A DNA stretch of 64,000 nt, taken from assembly GCF_000621605.1 (NCBI RefSeq), contig NZ_KK211315.1:18062-82061 (forward strand). Reading direction: 5' to 3'. This DNA comes from Butyrivibrio sp. MC2021 (lineage in GTDB: Bacteria; Bacillota; Clostridia; Lachnospirales; Lachnospiraceae). The position numbers and the translations under genes are program-made. The notes beneath the pieces were generated by a model, which was not told where the DNA came from, did not search any database, and was given only the letters and a program-made list of their open reading frames with translations. Positions 32,045 through 42,237 of this stretch are shown here, piece after piece (position 1 is the first letter of the stretch; each line of letters begins with the position of its first letter).

Positions 32045-35000
32045 TTACGCCCTCCTAATATAGCCTGATACTACTTTCGCCAGCTCTTTCCTGTATTTTG
32101 ATAAAAAAGCAAGATGGTCTTCCGCAGGGCCATCAAATACATAGACCCTTCCCTCGCTCTCCGAATATTTGCTCCAGGGGTTCTCCTTAGAGACGCCCTT
32201 TCCTCCAAGCTCTGCGCTGTCTATGGGAGCCTGTATCGTTCCGGCCATTTCCAATTTATTGCTTACATTGGAGGAATAAACCAGGTAGGTCTCAAATATG
32301 GAATGAAGAAGCTCCTTATCTGCCTTGTCACCGAAGTTTTCTTTAAGATATTTCCGGAAAAAGGCTTCCTCGGTGGTCTCATCAGTCATATCAAAGCCGG
32401 TAATATCCGCATCGGTCTTTCCTGCAAAGATTGCCGCAGCTGTAGCCATCATCTCGGGTCTGCTCTCCTGTCCGTAATCTACTCCGGGTCTTGGAGCATC
32501 CAGCATGATGACTCTGCCCACCTTATGGCCTTTGTCCTCAAGCTTTTTTGCCACCTCAAATGCAACAGGTCCACCCTGAGAATATCCAATAAGAATATCC
32601 TCATCCTTAAACAGAGTTTCTACAGCTCTGTAATAATTTTCTATGGTCTCGTCCCACAAAATGTCGTCACAGCGGGAACCTGACATCAGCTCCTCCAGAG
32701 TCATACCGGCAAAAGCCGCATATTTACTGTCTGTAAGGCCATATACCTGTCCCTCGTAGTCCATCTCTTTTATCAAAGGCAGGTAACATAAGGACATTCC
32801 TCCCGACGGAGGCAGGCAAAACAGCGCAGGTATGTCTTCCCTTCCTGATTTAAGGATATAGATTCCCTTATCCTCTCGCTTGATTCCTCTGTACTTATCC
32901 TGCAAAAGCTGCCCCATAAGCCTTGGTGTAGGGGATAAAGTTACATCAGCAATACTTATATCGTACTGACTGATCTCTGAAATAAGCCTCATGAGATCCA
33001 GAGAACTTCCGCCCAGTTCGAAGAAGGAATCATCCCTTCCAACCTTGCCAAGCCCCAGTATCTTTTCAAAAAGTGCAGCGATCAGTTCTTCCAGATAGCC
33101 TTCCGGAGCGGCGGTATGCTCGGAAAATTTCGGTATAGGAAGAGCCTCCAGATCCAGCTTGTCACTGGCATTTCTGGGAAGGCTATCCAGCTGCACAATA
33201 GCAGCGGGCACCATAAAAGCCGGAAGCTTCTTTTTAAGATAGGCCTTCAGCATATCGGTATTCATAGCTTCATCGGCAGTGATGTATGCCGCCAGATAAG
33301 CTTCCCTTCCGTTGTCAGCTCTCTTTATAACTGCTGCTTCTCTTATGGAGCTGCATTCTCTGATTCGGCTCTCTATCTCGCCGGTCTCTATTCTGTAGCC
33401 TCGGATCTTGACCTGATCGTCATATCTTCCAAGGCAGAAAATATCGCCATTTGGGGCAAAATAGCCCACGTCACCGGTGCGGTACATGCGCTCCCCGGTA
33501 TAAGGATTGATCACAAAGGCCTTGGCATTAAGCTCTTCCCTGTTGTGATATCCCCTGGCAAGCCCTTTGCCACCGATGCAGATCTCGCCCTTTTGCAGGA
33601 TTCCGCAGAGCTTATCCTTCTGCAGGATGTAGACCTTTTTGTTATCATAGGGCCTTCCGATAGGTATGGGTCCCCTGTAGCCCTTGGTATATCTGTAGGC
33701 CAGAGCATTTACGCAGGCCTCCGTGGGACCATAGTCATTGACCATAAGATCTGTATGCTCCGCCCATTTGGCAAAAGCATCACTGTTGGCGGCATCTCCG
33801 CCTACCACAATACCATCGAACCTGCTGAACTTATCAGGATCAAGGGCCTGCAAAAAAGCATTGGTGGAAGAAATAAGCCTGACCCTGTTATCCCTGCAAT
33901 ACTTAGCCATAGCTTCAGAACTTTTTAGCTTATCCTTGGGTATCATACATAAAGTGCCGCCATAGGCCAGTGGAATAAATATCTCATACACCGACGCATC
34001 AAACACATAATTGGCCAACTGAAGCACAACCTTAAAAACATCACCGTAGAATGACCTGTTGGAGTATATCATTTCAGTCAGAGCGCGATGTTCGATTTCA
34101 ACGCCCTTGGGCTTCCCTGTGGTTCCGGAGGTATAGATCATGTAGGCAAGTCTGTCCGGCTCCGGATCTATGGGCAGTGTCAAAAGATCTTCAGATATTT
34201 CCTTCTGAAGAAGTTCGTCAACATCTATATCTATTATTTTATCACAAGCATTCTTAAAGAGTTCATTTCTATTCGGTGTGCCGTCAATAATGCTTCTGAG
34301 AACAGCCACAGGTTCACAGTCTGACAGGATAAACTGCACTCTTTCATCAGGAAAATCCGGGTCCAGAGGCACATAGGCGGCTCCGGCAATAAAGGTAGCA
34401 ATAAGTGCCACGATCATTCCAAGGCTTCTGTCGGCATAAACTGCCACGTAGCGCTCCTCTCCAAAGCCAAGCTCTTTTGCAAGAGCCAGGGAAGCGCGCC
34501 AAAGCTGCTCATAGCTTAGGCTCCTGCCGTCCATGATCACAGCATCTTTTGAAGGATTCTCCTTTATACTTCGAAGCAGCATCTCAGGGAAGTTCTCCGG
34601 AGGGAACTCCACGTCTGTGCCTGCCAGCTCAGAGAGCATAAGCTTTTTCTCGCGCTCAGGTATTCTCTCAAGCTCAGAGATCCTGATATTTTCGTCAGAG
34701 GTTATCTGGGTGATGAGGTTATCAAATCTTCCCATGAGGCACTCAATGTAGGACTTCTCGTAGCATCCGCTGTCGTACTGGATTTCAAGGCTAAAGCCCT
34801 CCTGCTCCTCTATGCTCACAGATAAAGGATAGTCCACCTCCTCATGCTGCATAGTAATGCTGTATCTGTCATCCTCCTCATCTGCAGGGTAATTCTCATA
34901 AACATAAAGAGTCTTTATAAGGCCTGAGCCCGCTTTTTTCCGGGTCATTATCCTGTCGAGAGGGGCATTTTCGAAGGGCTGCATCATCAGGTAGTCCTCC

Positions 35001-38000
35001 TGCCTCTTCTTCATAAGCTCTGACACCGGTGTATCAGCTTCCCATTTTATTCTTACAGGGATAGTGTTGATAAACATGCCCACGGCGTTTTCTACGCCTT
35101 CAGCATTTATATTTCTGCCGGACACAGTTTCTCCGAAGAGGATATCTGCGCCGTCATTTTCAAAACCAAGAAGAAGGCCGAAAACAGTGCTGAAAAAGCT
35201 GCTTAAGGTTACCTTATTGGTCTCTGCGTATTTCCTTATGTTCTTCTCTTTTTCTCCGGTTATGGGAAGCTTGGAAAAAGCGGCCTTTCCGCCGGTTTCG
35301 CCCGGCTGCCCAAAGCCTGCTCCCTCGTTTATTCCCTTGAGATATCCGTCCCACTTTGATAGTACGGCTTCACTTTCTCTGTTTCCGGTAAGACGCAGAT
35401 ATTCGGAGTATTTAAGTCCGCGGGATGCCTCTTTTACTGCTTCCTCCCGGAGGCTGTCGCAGGATCCACCTTCACAGAGCCTGTAATAGTAATCCATGAC
35501 AGTATCTGTAAGTATCCTGAAGCTCCAGCCGTCGAGGATTGAGTGGTGGGAAGATACAAGGAATTCCTTATTATCATCGTTTTCAGAGTCCCTGTTGAAG
35601 GTCACTCTGAGAAGCACATCCTTTTCAGGGTCAAAGCCTCTCTTAAGGTCCGAAGCGGCGATTTCCTCCAGAGTCTGTCCACTTATTTCCTTGTACTCCG
35701 CACAAATAGTACCCTCCCGGAGGATTATCTGCCAGGGTTTTTCATAGCCGTTTATGGCAAAACGGGTCCTGAGGGCATCAAATCGTACAAAGGAAAGCTC
35801 CAGAGCCTTGCAGAACGCGTCCTTATTCCAATCCCCCTTAAGAAGGAGCTTATCCTGCAGCATGTATGCACCGGTCTCGGGCTCAGCATACAGGCGATAA
35901 AGCATGCCCTTTTGAAGGGGCGTCAAAGGGCCAATGGCCTCTATGTCCTTAGGGTCTATATCTACAGAAAGTCTGTCAAAGTCCCTAAGGCTCATGATTT
36001 CGGAAACGCAGAAATCTGATGGAGAAAGGATCTTCTCATTATCAAAATCCCCGGAAAGCCAGGATTCAAGCTGAGTTGCGTATTCATCTATAAGACCTCT
36101 GACCTTATCCTCGCTGTAGATATTGTCATAGACGCACTCTATTTGAAGACCGGTATCTACCGACCTTATGTTAACGGATATGGTTCCGGGATCCACGTTC
36201 CTTGCATCGGACTCAGGGCCCGCGTATTCGCTGCTGTATTCTATCAGATTCTCACGGCTGCTCCTGCTATCGCCAAGATAGTTAAATACAAAGCCCCCGA
36301 TTTCAACAAGATTCTCATGTAAAAGTCCATAGCCAAGGCCGTAGTTAGGCACCAGAGCCATCTCTTCTTTGATTTCAAGGATCTGCCTGTCCATGTCAGC
36401 AAGGGCAGGAATAAGCATTGGATAAACGGATGTAAACCAGCCCACTGTTCTGTCGCAGTTGAGGTCCTCTCCGATATTTCCCCTGCCGTGACTTTCCATC
36501 TGGAAAAGAACATTTTCAGCCCCATATTTGCTGCCAAGGGTCCTTACCAAAAATGCCGCCAGAATGGCATCGGGCCTTGCAGAGTATCTGTTCTTGGAAA
36601 GGCTGATGAGCCTGTCAGCGCGGGCCTTATCAATATCCTTTACCAGGATCAGGGACTTCCTATCCTTTGGAGCCTCATCCTGCATAAAATTCTTCAAAAG
36701 ACCGCAATAGCCTTCTCTGCAGCCTTCTACCTCTTCATAGACCTTGTTCCAGTAGTCCTTCTCCGATATGAACTCCGGAGACTCCTTGTACTGCCAAAGA
36801 GCCTTGGACCACTCTCCGAAGGAAACAGTCCTTGGAGGTAAAGATTCTTTTTTGTACAGAGCATTAAGATCCCCGGTCAGGATCTCCCAGGACACCTCGT
36901 CTATCACATAGTGATGGAAGGTAAGAAACAGCTGGTCTCCCTTTTCACTTCGCAGCAAAGCAGCCCCCATGACTCTTCCCATAGAAGGGTCAAGAGATGC
37001 GCTGATATCGCCCATAATCTTTACTTTTTCCTGAGCTGAAATATCTCTGTAAACAGGAAGCTCTATGGTGTCGAGCTCCTCTTTATTTCTTATCCTTATA
37101 TTTCCTTCCTTATCAAGCACCATCCTGAGCATTCCATGGTACCTGACAAGTTCCTCCAAAGCCTCCTTAATGGCCTCTACGTCAGCAGTTTCTCTTATGT
37201 CAAAAAGAGCAGACTGGGCATAGTAAGCGGGATTCACCATCTTTGCCTGAGTAAACATCCGCATAATGGGTGTTGGTATAACCTCATCAAATTCGGTGTA
37301 TTCCTTCTGCTCCTCAGGCTTCAGATACGGGCCGAGAGCCCGGGCAGTCCTGCATTTAAGCAGCATTCCCGCATTGACGCTGTAGCCCTTTTTCCTGAGG
37401 ATGGAAACTACCATTATTGCCTTGATGGAGTCGCCGCCCCAGGAAAGGAAATCATCGGTGGCTTTCATGTCCTTGATATTAAGAACTTCCTCAAAGGCCT
37501 CCAGGCAGTCCCTTTCTTCCCGAGTTTCAGGCAAAAGGCTGCTCTCATTTTCCTCATTCTCTGCAAAACCCGCCACAGGACATGGCAAAGCTCTCCTGTC
37601 TATCTTTCCGTTCAGAGTGAGCTTAAACTTTGAAAGAGGCACCAGTGCTGAGGGAACCATATATATGGGAAGGCGCTTTTCAAGCTGCTGCCTGATCTCC
37701 CGGATTCCCTTTCCCGAAATATCGCCATTTTCAGGGACATAGTAGCCACAGAGCTGCCTTACATCGTTTTTATCCTCCCGGATTATTACGGCTGCATCCT
37801 TTACAGCCTCAAGGCCACGAAGGGCTGATTCTATCTCGCCAAGCTCGATCCTGTAGCCCCTAAGCTTAACCTGGTCATCCATACGGCCGATAAACTCGAT
37901 GTTTCCATCAGGAAGCATTCTTGCCAGGTCGCCGCTTCTGTACATTCTTCCTTCTACAAAGGGATCCTGCACATATTTCTCATCAGTAAGCTCCTGCCTG

Positions 38001-41000
38001 TTGAGATACCCTCTTGTGACCTGCCTTCCGGCAATGCAGAGTTCTCCCGGCACGCCGATTCCGCTGAGCTTATTTCCCTCTAAAATATATACTCTTGTCC
38101 CGGGCACTGCGGTGCCGATGGGAACGTTCTCTTTGTTTTCCCTGGCCTTAAATATATCCCTGCCCTTATCTGAGAACCTGAAACTGGTGGCATTTACCGT
38201 GGTCTCAGTGGGGCCATAGGTGTTAAATACAGTTCTTCCCCTGCTCCAGGCCTTTAAAAGGGCATAATCCGGAGCCTCGCCTCCCACATCAAGAAGACGA
38301 AGCTTAGGAAGCTTCTCCGGGTCCATAAGCCGCAGGAATCCCGGTGTAAGGGATGCCACAGTAACCCCCTTTTCCTGGCAGTAGTCAGAAAGTCTCTCCG
38401 GGTCTCTTACTATCTCCCCGGGAATAAGGCATAGGCTACCACCTACTGATAAAATGTGGAAAATATCCCACACTGACTGGTCAAACACAAAGTTGGCAAA
38501 TTGAAGCACTGTATCTGAAGCATCAAGTTCATATATATTCCTGTAAGAATCAAGAAGAGCTGAAAGCTGGGCATGCTCTACAACAACACCCTTGGGCTCT
38601 CCTGTGGAGCCTGAGGTAAAGATCATATATGCATTCTGAGATAGCTCTACCATCGGCAGTTCCGGACATTCTGCCTCCTGGGAATCCTCCCGGAAAAGTT
38701 CTTTATCGGACATATGAATAACAGGGATATCCGCGCTAATATCAATGTCCACGCCACATTCAAGAACGGCATCCGCGTCGCAATCCTCCAGCATAAAGCT
38801 TATGCGCTCTTTGGGGTATTCCGGAGAAATAGGCACGTATCCTGCTCCTGAGCGCAGTATTCCAAAGATCCCTGCTATCATGGCAAGGCTCCGGTCTGCA
38901 ATAATGCCCACCCAACGCTCTTTTTTAGGCATGTCTGCGCCGGTGTATTCCTTCAACAGCTTTCCGGCTATAGCTCCGGATGCCTCCCAGAGCCGGCTGT
39001 AGGTCAAATAACTGTCCTTAAATACAACTGCTGCCTTGTCAGGATGATCCTTAGCCTGCTGCCCCACTCTGTCAAGAATGGTATCAGCCTTAAACTCTGC
39101 CACGGCTCCAAAGCTGTGATCAAGAAAGAGCTTCTTTTCCTCCTGATCTGTCATGGAAACATCGCTTACAAGTCCGGTATCTATCTGCAGACAGGACTTG
39201 AGAAGATTCTCAAAGTGCCTGCCCATCCAGCTGATGCTCTCTTCGTCAAAAAGATCTTTGTCATATTCAAAAACAAAGTAGTAGAATTCCTTCTCCCTGC
39301 CGGCCTCCAGAGTCAGGTCATACATAGGCATTTCGTCATAGGGCCAGTAGAGCTTCGCCCCGCTTCCCTCCATGTCCGGAAGCTTGCTGTCAAAATCCCG
39401 CATCACGAAGAAGACATCAAACAGCTGATGTCCGTGGGCTGTACGTCTCAAGCCTCCCAGATCTTCATAGTCCTCTGCTATATCCTCCAGTGAAGCCTGC
39501 CTGTTATCCAGCATGAACAGTATCTTGTCCCTGGCTGAGGCTAGGAGCTCATTAAAGCTCATTTCTTCCTCTATGGTCACAGGAACAGGCAGTGTATTTG
39601 CAAACATACCCTGAAGGGATGCGGTATTTCTCTGCTGCCTTCCATCCACTGCCGTGCCCAGCAGGAACTTCTTCATGCCGGAATATTTATAGAGCAGAAG
39701 AGAAAAAGCAGTAAATATATATACATAGGGAGTGATTCCCTGATCTCTGCAGATCTTCTCAAGTTCGTTAGTCTCACCGGCTCCGAACTCAAGCCTGAAG
39801 TGCCCGGCCTTGGAACTTCCGCTGTCATTATGCCTTCCGTCATAGGGAAGCCTCAGCTCCCTACATTCTGCACAGTCAGCTATGAGCTCTGTCCAATTCT
39901 CTATGCACTTCCTGTAGGAATCGGAAGCCATCCAATCCTGCTCCCAGGCTGCATATTCCTTCTGATGTATGGTCATGCCGGGAAGCTCTTCGCCGTTATA
40001 CAGAGCCGCAAACTCCTTACCAAACATGGACATTCCTGTGCCGTCATTTACAATGTGGTGCCAGTAAAAGGTTATTCTGCCCTCTCCAAAGCTCCACCAA
40101 AACAGTGGGGCTTCTTCAAGAACAAATGCCTCCGGTGCCCCATCCCTATATGCATTCTGAACAGCGCTGCGGATCCGGTTCTCCTTTGCAGGCTCTATCT
40201 TCTGAAGAATCTCAGAGCCCTGCATATGGAAGCTGGTTCTTAAACTCTCATGCCGTGCAAACAGCTTGTATAGAGCATCCTCAACCTTCGCCCTATCCAG
40301 CCTTCCCTCGGTCTCTATGGTCATGCTGAGCAGATAGGTGAGGTCCCCCTTATTTAGCAGCTTCTGGGCAGTATAGATTCTCTCCTGAGCTTTGCTCACA
40401 GGATAGTATTCCCGCTCAGGAATCAGAACATCCCTGATCTGTGCAAATCCAGCATCCTCGCCCTCTTCCAGCCTTTTATCTATAAGTGATGCCAGCGCCG
40501 AAACCACAGAATTATCCATGACATCTCTGGAGCTGAGGCTGCAGGAAAGCCTCTTGTCAACCTCGTAAAGAAGCTGCATTGCAAGCAGGGAATTGCCTCC
40601 GATCCGCATAAAGTCGTCATTTCGGCCCACTTTTTCAATTCCCAGCACTTCCTCATATATATCCGCTACAGCCTTCTCCGTGTCGGTTACCGGTTCCTCG
40701 TAAACTGCCTTATTCCTGTCAAAATCAGGAATCGGAAGCTTCCCATAATCCACCTTTCCATTGGTGTTAAGTGGGATACTGCTTATTCTTGTAAAGAATG
40801 AGGGACACATGTAGGAAGGCTTATTTTTCAGCACAAAGTCTTCCATAGCCTTTGTATCCAGTTCTTTTTCCGCCAGATAATAGGCCGCGATAACTCTCTG
40901 ACCACCTATCTCAGGGGTTGAGATCACCACCTCATCTATTCCCTCATATTTTCTTAATAGCTCCTCTATCTCTGCGGGCTCTATTCTGATGCCGCGGATC

Positions 41001-42226
41001 TTGACCTGCCTGTCGGCCCTTCCCATGAACTCCAGTAGGCCTTCCTCATGGCGGATCACCAGATCTCCGGACTTATATACCCTCTTGTAATCGGGCTCAT
41101 CGGAAAAAGGATTGTCCATAAAGGATTTGGCGGTAAGCTCAGGCCTGTTCAGATATCCAAGGGCCACGTGGGGACCTGCTATCCACAGCTCACCTATCTC
41201 ACCCTCCGGGACCTCCTGCCCCTTTTCATCTACAACGTAGAGCTTTACCTCATCCACTGCCCTTCCGATGGGCACCTTACCGGTGTACTCCTCTTTTACA
41301 GGGAAAATCGTGGTATACAGCGTGCACTCCGCCGGGCCATAGTCGTTATGAAGCATATATCCTTTGGGCGGGCGCACAGAAACCAGGGCTTCACCTCCCA
41401 CCGTCAGATGCCTCAGAGATTTGTTGGAAACTGTCTGGGCAAACTGTCTTCCAAGCTGCGTGGTCATGGTGAGATGGGTGATCCCGTTCTTTTCAAGGAA
41501 ATCATTGAGTTTTTTAAGGTCTGTCCTTATTTCTTCAGGAATAATATAGATAGAAGCCCCGGCAGTCAATGGCAGAATAAGCTCCACTATTGCCAGGTCA
41601 AAAACAAAGCTTGGATGCTGGCCCATACGGCAGTTTGCATCCACTCCATAATAATCAAGATGCCATTTGCAGGCAGAATAAATATTCCCATGGGTCAGAA
41701 TGATACCCTTGGGCACGCCGGTGGTTCCTGAGGTGTACAGGATAACAAAGGGATCTTCGCCCCCTGCCTCTTCCCATATAGCCTCATCTGCTTCCGGAAG
41801 ATTTGGAATATCCTCCATATAGAGAATCTCACGCTTTGCGCCTTCCCCGGTCACAGACTCTATAAGATGAACCAGCGCCTTTGAAACAATGATCACAAGA
41901 GCATCCGCATCCTCTATCATAAACTTAAGGCGCTCCGCCGGATATGACGGATCCAATGGCTGGTATGCACCGCCGGCCCTCAGTATTCCAAGGGGAGCAA
42001 TGGACATATACTCACACCGTGGCACCAGCACTGACACCACATCACCCTTCTTAAGACCCAATCTCCTGAGGTAAGCCGCCAGCTGACTGCTAAGCCTGTC
42101 AACATCCTTATATTTATAGCTTTTTTCCTCACAGCAAAGCGCAGGCATATCCCCATATGCCCGCATAGAATCCGCAATAAGCGGCATTATCGATTTTTTT
42201 TCATTGCACACGTCTGATCCGTGCAT
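32045..42226 (-). CDS. Three-module non-ribosomal peptide synthetase, A-T-C-A-T-E-C-A-T-TE
   Basis: 3393 residues from ATG 42226 (GAGGGA upstream; an in-frame TTG lies at 42241). By eye: A1 about 15-515 (YTSGTTGVPKG); T1 with GGNSL, Ser near 546; C1 with HHIVNDG (723-729); A2 about 1050-1545 (FTSGSTGEPKG); T2 with GGDSI near 1599; epimerase with HHYVIDEVSW near 1770, SHGR and DRTVGWFTSVYP; C2 with HHSILDG near 2225, hence of the D-donor type; A3 about 2560-3035 (YTSGTTGKPKG); T3 with GGSSL near 3073; thioesterase with GYSQGG near 3215, LDAP and a late DHLAF. All active-site motifs look intact. The predicted product is aa1-D-aa2-aa3, released as a free acid or ring. There is no starter C domain or reductase. 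A phosphopantetheinyl transferase is not in the window. Confidence 0.95.
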   Translation of the reverse strand: MHGSDVCNEKKSIMPLIADSMRAYGDMPALCCEEKSYKYKDVDRLSSQLAAYLRRLGLKKGDVVSVLVPRCEYMSIAPLGILRAGGAYQPLDPSYPAERLKFMIEDADALVIIVSKALVHLIESVTGEGAKREILYMEDIPNLPEADEAIWEEAGGEDPFVILYTSGTTGVPKGIILTHGNIYSACKWHLDYYGVDANCRMGQHPSFVFDLAIVELILPLTAGASIYIIPEEIRTDLKKLNDFLEKNGITHLTMTTQLGRQFAQTVSNKSLRHLTVGGEALVSVRPPKGYMLHNDYGPAECTLYTTIFPVKEEYTGKVPIGRAVDEVKLYVVDEKGQEVPEGEIGELWIAGPHVALGYLNRPELTAKSFMDNPFSDEPDYKRVYKSGDLVIRHEEGLLEFMGRADRQVKIRGIRIEPAEIEELLRKYEGIDEVVISTPEIGGQRVIAAYYLAEKELDTKAMEDFVLKNKPSYMCPSFFTRISSIPLNTNGKVDYGKLPIPDFDRNKAVYEEPVTDTEKAVADIYEEVLGIEKVGRNDDFMRIGGNSLLAMQLLYEVDKRLSCSLSSRDVMDNSVVSALASLIDKRLEEGEDAGFAQIRDVLIPEREYYPVSKAQERIYTAQKLLNKGDLTYLLSMTIETEGRLDRAKVEDALYKLFARHESLRTSFHMQGSEILQKIEPAKENRIRSAVQNAYRDGAPEAFVLEEAPLFWWSFGEGRITFYWHHIVNDGTGMSMFGKEFAALYNGEELPGMTIHQKEYAAWEQDWMASDSYRKCIENWTELIADCAECRELRLPYDGRHNDSGSSKAGHFRLEFGAGETNELEKICRDQGITPYVYIFTAFSLLLYKYSGMKKFLLGTAVDGRQQRNTASLQGMFANTLPVPVTIEEEMSFNELLASARDKILFMLDNRQASLEDIAEDYEDLGGLRRTAHGHQLFDVFFVMRDFDSKLPDMEGSGAKLYWPYDEMPMYDLTLEAGREKEFYYFVFEYDKDLFDEESISWMGRHFENLLKSCLQIDTGLVSDVSMTDQEEKKLFLDHSFGAVAEFKADTILDRVGQQAKDHPDKAAVVFKDSYLTYSRLWEASGAIAGKLLKEYTGADMPKKERWVGIIADRSLAMIAGIFGILRSGAGYVPISPEYPKERISFMLEDCDADAVLECGVDIDISADIPVIHMSDKELFREDSQEAECPELPMVELSQNAYMIFTSGSTGEPKGVVVEHAQLSALLDSYRNIYELDASDTVLQFANFVFDQSVWDIFHILSVGGSLCLIPGEIVRDPERLSDYCQEKGVTVASLTPGFLRLMDPEKLPKLRLLDVGGEAPDYALLKAWSRGRTVFNTYGPTETTVNATSFRFSDKGRDIFKARENKENVPIGTAVPGTRVYILEGNKLSGIGVPGELCIAGRQVTRGYLNRQELTDEKYVQDPFVEGRMYRSGDLARMLPDGNIEFIGRMDDQVKLRGYRIELGEIESALRGLEAVKDAAVIIREDKNDVRQLCGYYVPENGDISGKGIREIRQQLEKRLPIYMVPSALVPLSKFKLTLNGKIDRRALPCPVAGFAENEENESSLLPETREERDCLEAFEEVLNIKDMKATDDFLSWGGDSIKAIMVVSILRKKGYSVNAGMLLKCRTARALGPYLKPEEQKEYTEFDEVIPTPIMRMFTQAKMVNPAYYAQSALFDIRETADVEAIKEALEELVRYHGMLRMVLDKEGNIRIRNKEELDTIELPVYRDISAQEKVKIMGDISASLDPSMGRVMGAALLRSEKGDQLFLTFHHYVIDEVSWEILTGDLNALYKKESLPPRTVSFGEWSKALWQYKESPEFISEKDYWNKVYEEVEGCREGYCGLLKNFMQDEAPKDRKSLILVKDIDKARADRLISLSKNRYSARPDAILAAFLVRTLGSKYGAENVLFQMESHGRGNIGEDLNCDRTVGWFTSVYPMLIPALADMDRQILEIKEEMALVPNYGLGYGLLHENLVEIGGFVFNYLGDSRSSRENLIEYSSEYAGPESDARNVDPGTISVNIRSVDTGLQIECVYDNIYSEDKVRGLIDEYATQLESWLSGDFDNEKILSPSDFCVSEIMSLRDFDRLSVDIDPKDIEAIGPLTPLQKGMLYRLYAEPETGAYMLQDKLLLKGDWNKDAFCKALELSFVRFDALRTRFAINGYEKPWQIILREGTICAEYKEISGQTLEEIAASDLKRGFDPEKDVLLRVTFNRDSENDDNKEFLVSSHHSILDGWSFRILTDTVMDYYYRLCEGGSCDSLREEAVKEASRGLKYSEYLRLTGNRESEAVLSKWDGYLKGINEGAGFGQPGETGGKAAFSKLPITGEKEKNIRKYAETNKVTLSSFFSTVFGLLLGFENDGADILFGETVSGRNINAEGVENAVGMFINTIPVRIKWEADTPVSELMKKRQEDYLMMQPFENAPLDRIMTRKKAGSGLIKTLYVYENYPADEEDDRYSITMQHEEVDYPLSVSIEEQEGFSLEIQYDSGCYEKSYIECLMGRFDNLITQITSDENIRISELERIPEREKKLMLSELAGTDVEFPPENFPEMLLRSIKENPSKDAVIMDGRSLSYEQLWRASLALAKELGFGEERYVAVYADRSLGMIVALIATFIAGAAYVPLDPDFPDERVQFILSDCEPVAVLRSIIDGTPNRNELFKNACDKIIDIDVDELLQKEISEDLLTLPIDPEPDRLAYMIYTSGTTGKPKGVEIEHRALTEMIYSNRSFYGDVFKVVLQLANYVFDASVYEIFIPLAYGGTLCMIPKDKLKSSEAMAKYCRDNRVRLISSTNAFLQALDPDKFSRFDGIVVGGDAANSDAFAKWAEHTDLMVNDYGPTEACVNALAYRYTKGYRGPIPIGRPYDNKKVYILQKDKLCGILQKGEICIGGKGLARGYHNREELNAKAFVINPYTGERMYRTGDVGYFAPNGDIFCLGRYDDQVKIRGYRIETGEIESRIRECSSIREAAVIKRADNGREAYLAAYITADEAMNTDMLKAYLKKKLPAFMVPAAIVQLDSLPRNASDKLDLEALPIPKFSEHTAAPEGYLEELIAALFEKILGLGKVGRDDSFFELGGSSLDLMRLISEISQYDISIADVTLSPTPRLMGQLLQDKYRGIKREDKGIYILKSGREDIPALFCLPPSGGMSLCYLPLIKEMDYEGQVYGLTDSKYAAFAGMTLEELMSGSRCDDILWDETIENYYRAVETLFKDEDILIGYSQGGPVAFEVAKKLEDKGHKVGRVIMLDAPRPGVDYGQESRPEMMATAAAIFAGKTDADITGFDMTDETTEEAFFRKYLKENFGDKADKELLHSIFETYLVYSSNVSNKLEMAGTIQAPIDSAELGGKGVSKENPWSKYSESEGRVYVFDGPAEDHLAFLSKYRKELAKVVSGYIRRA

Positions 42227-42237
42227 CGCCAGTTCCC

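Noticed and set aside
33116-41731. Several rightward ORFs of 140-270 codons opposite the NRPS gene
   Set aside because: All lie within conserved NRPS domains on the other strand; they arise from the codon bias of the synthetase.
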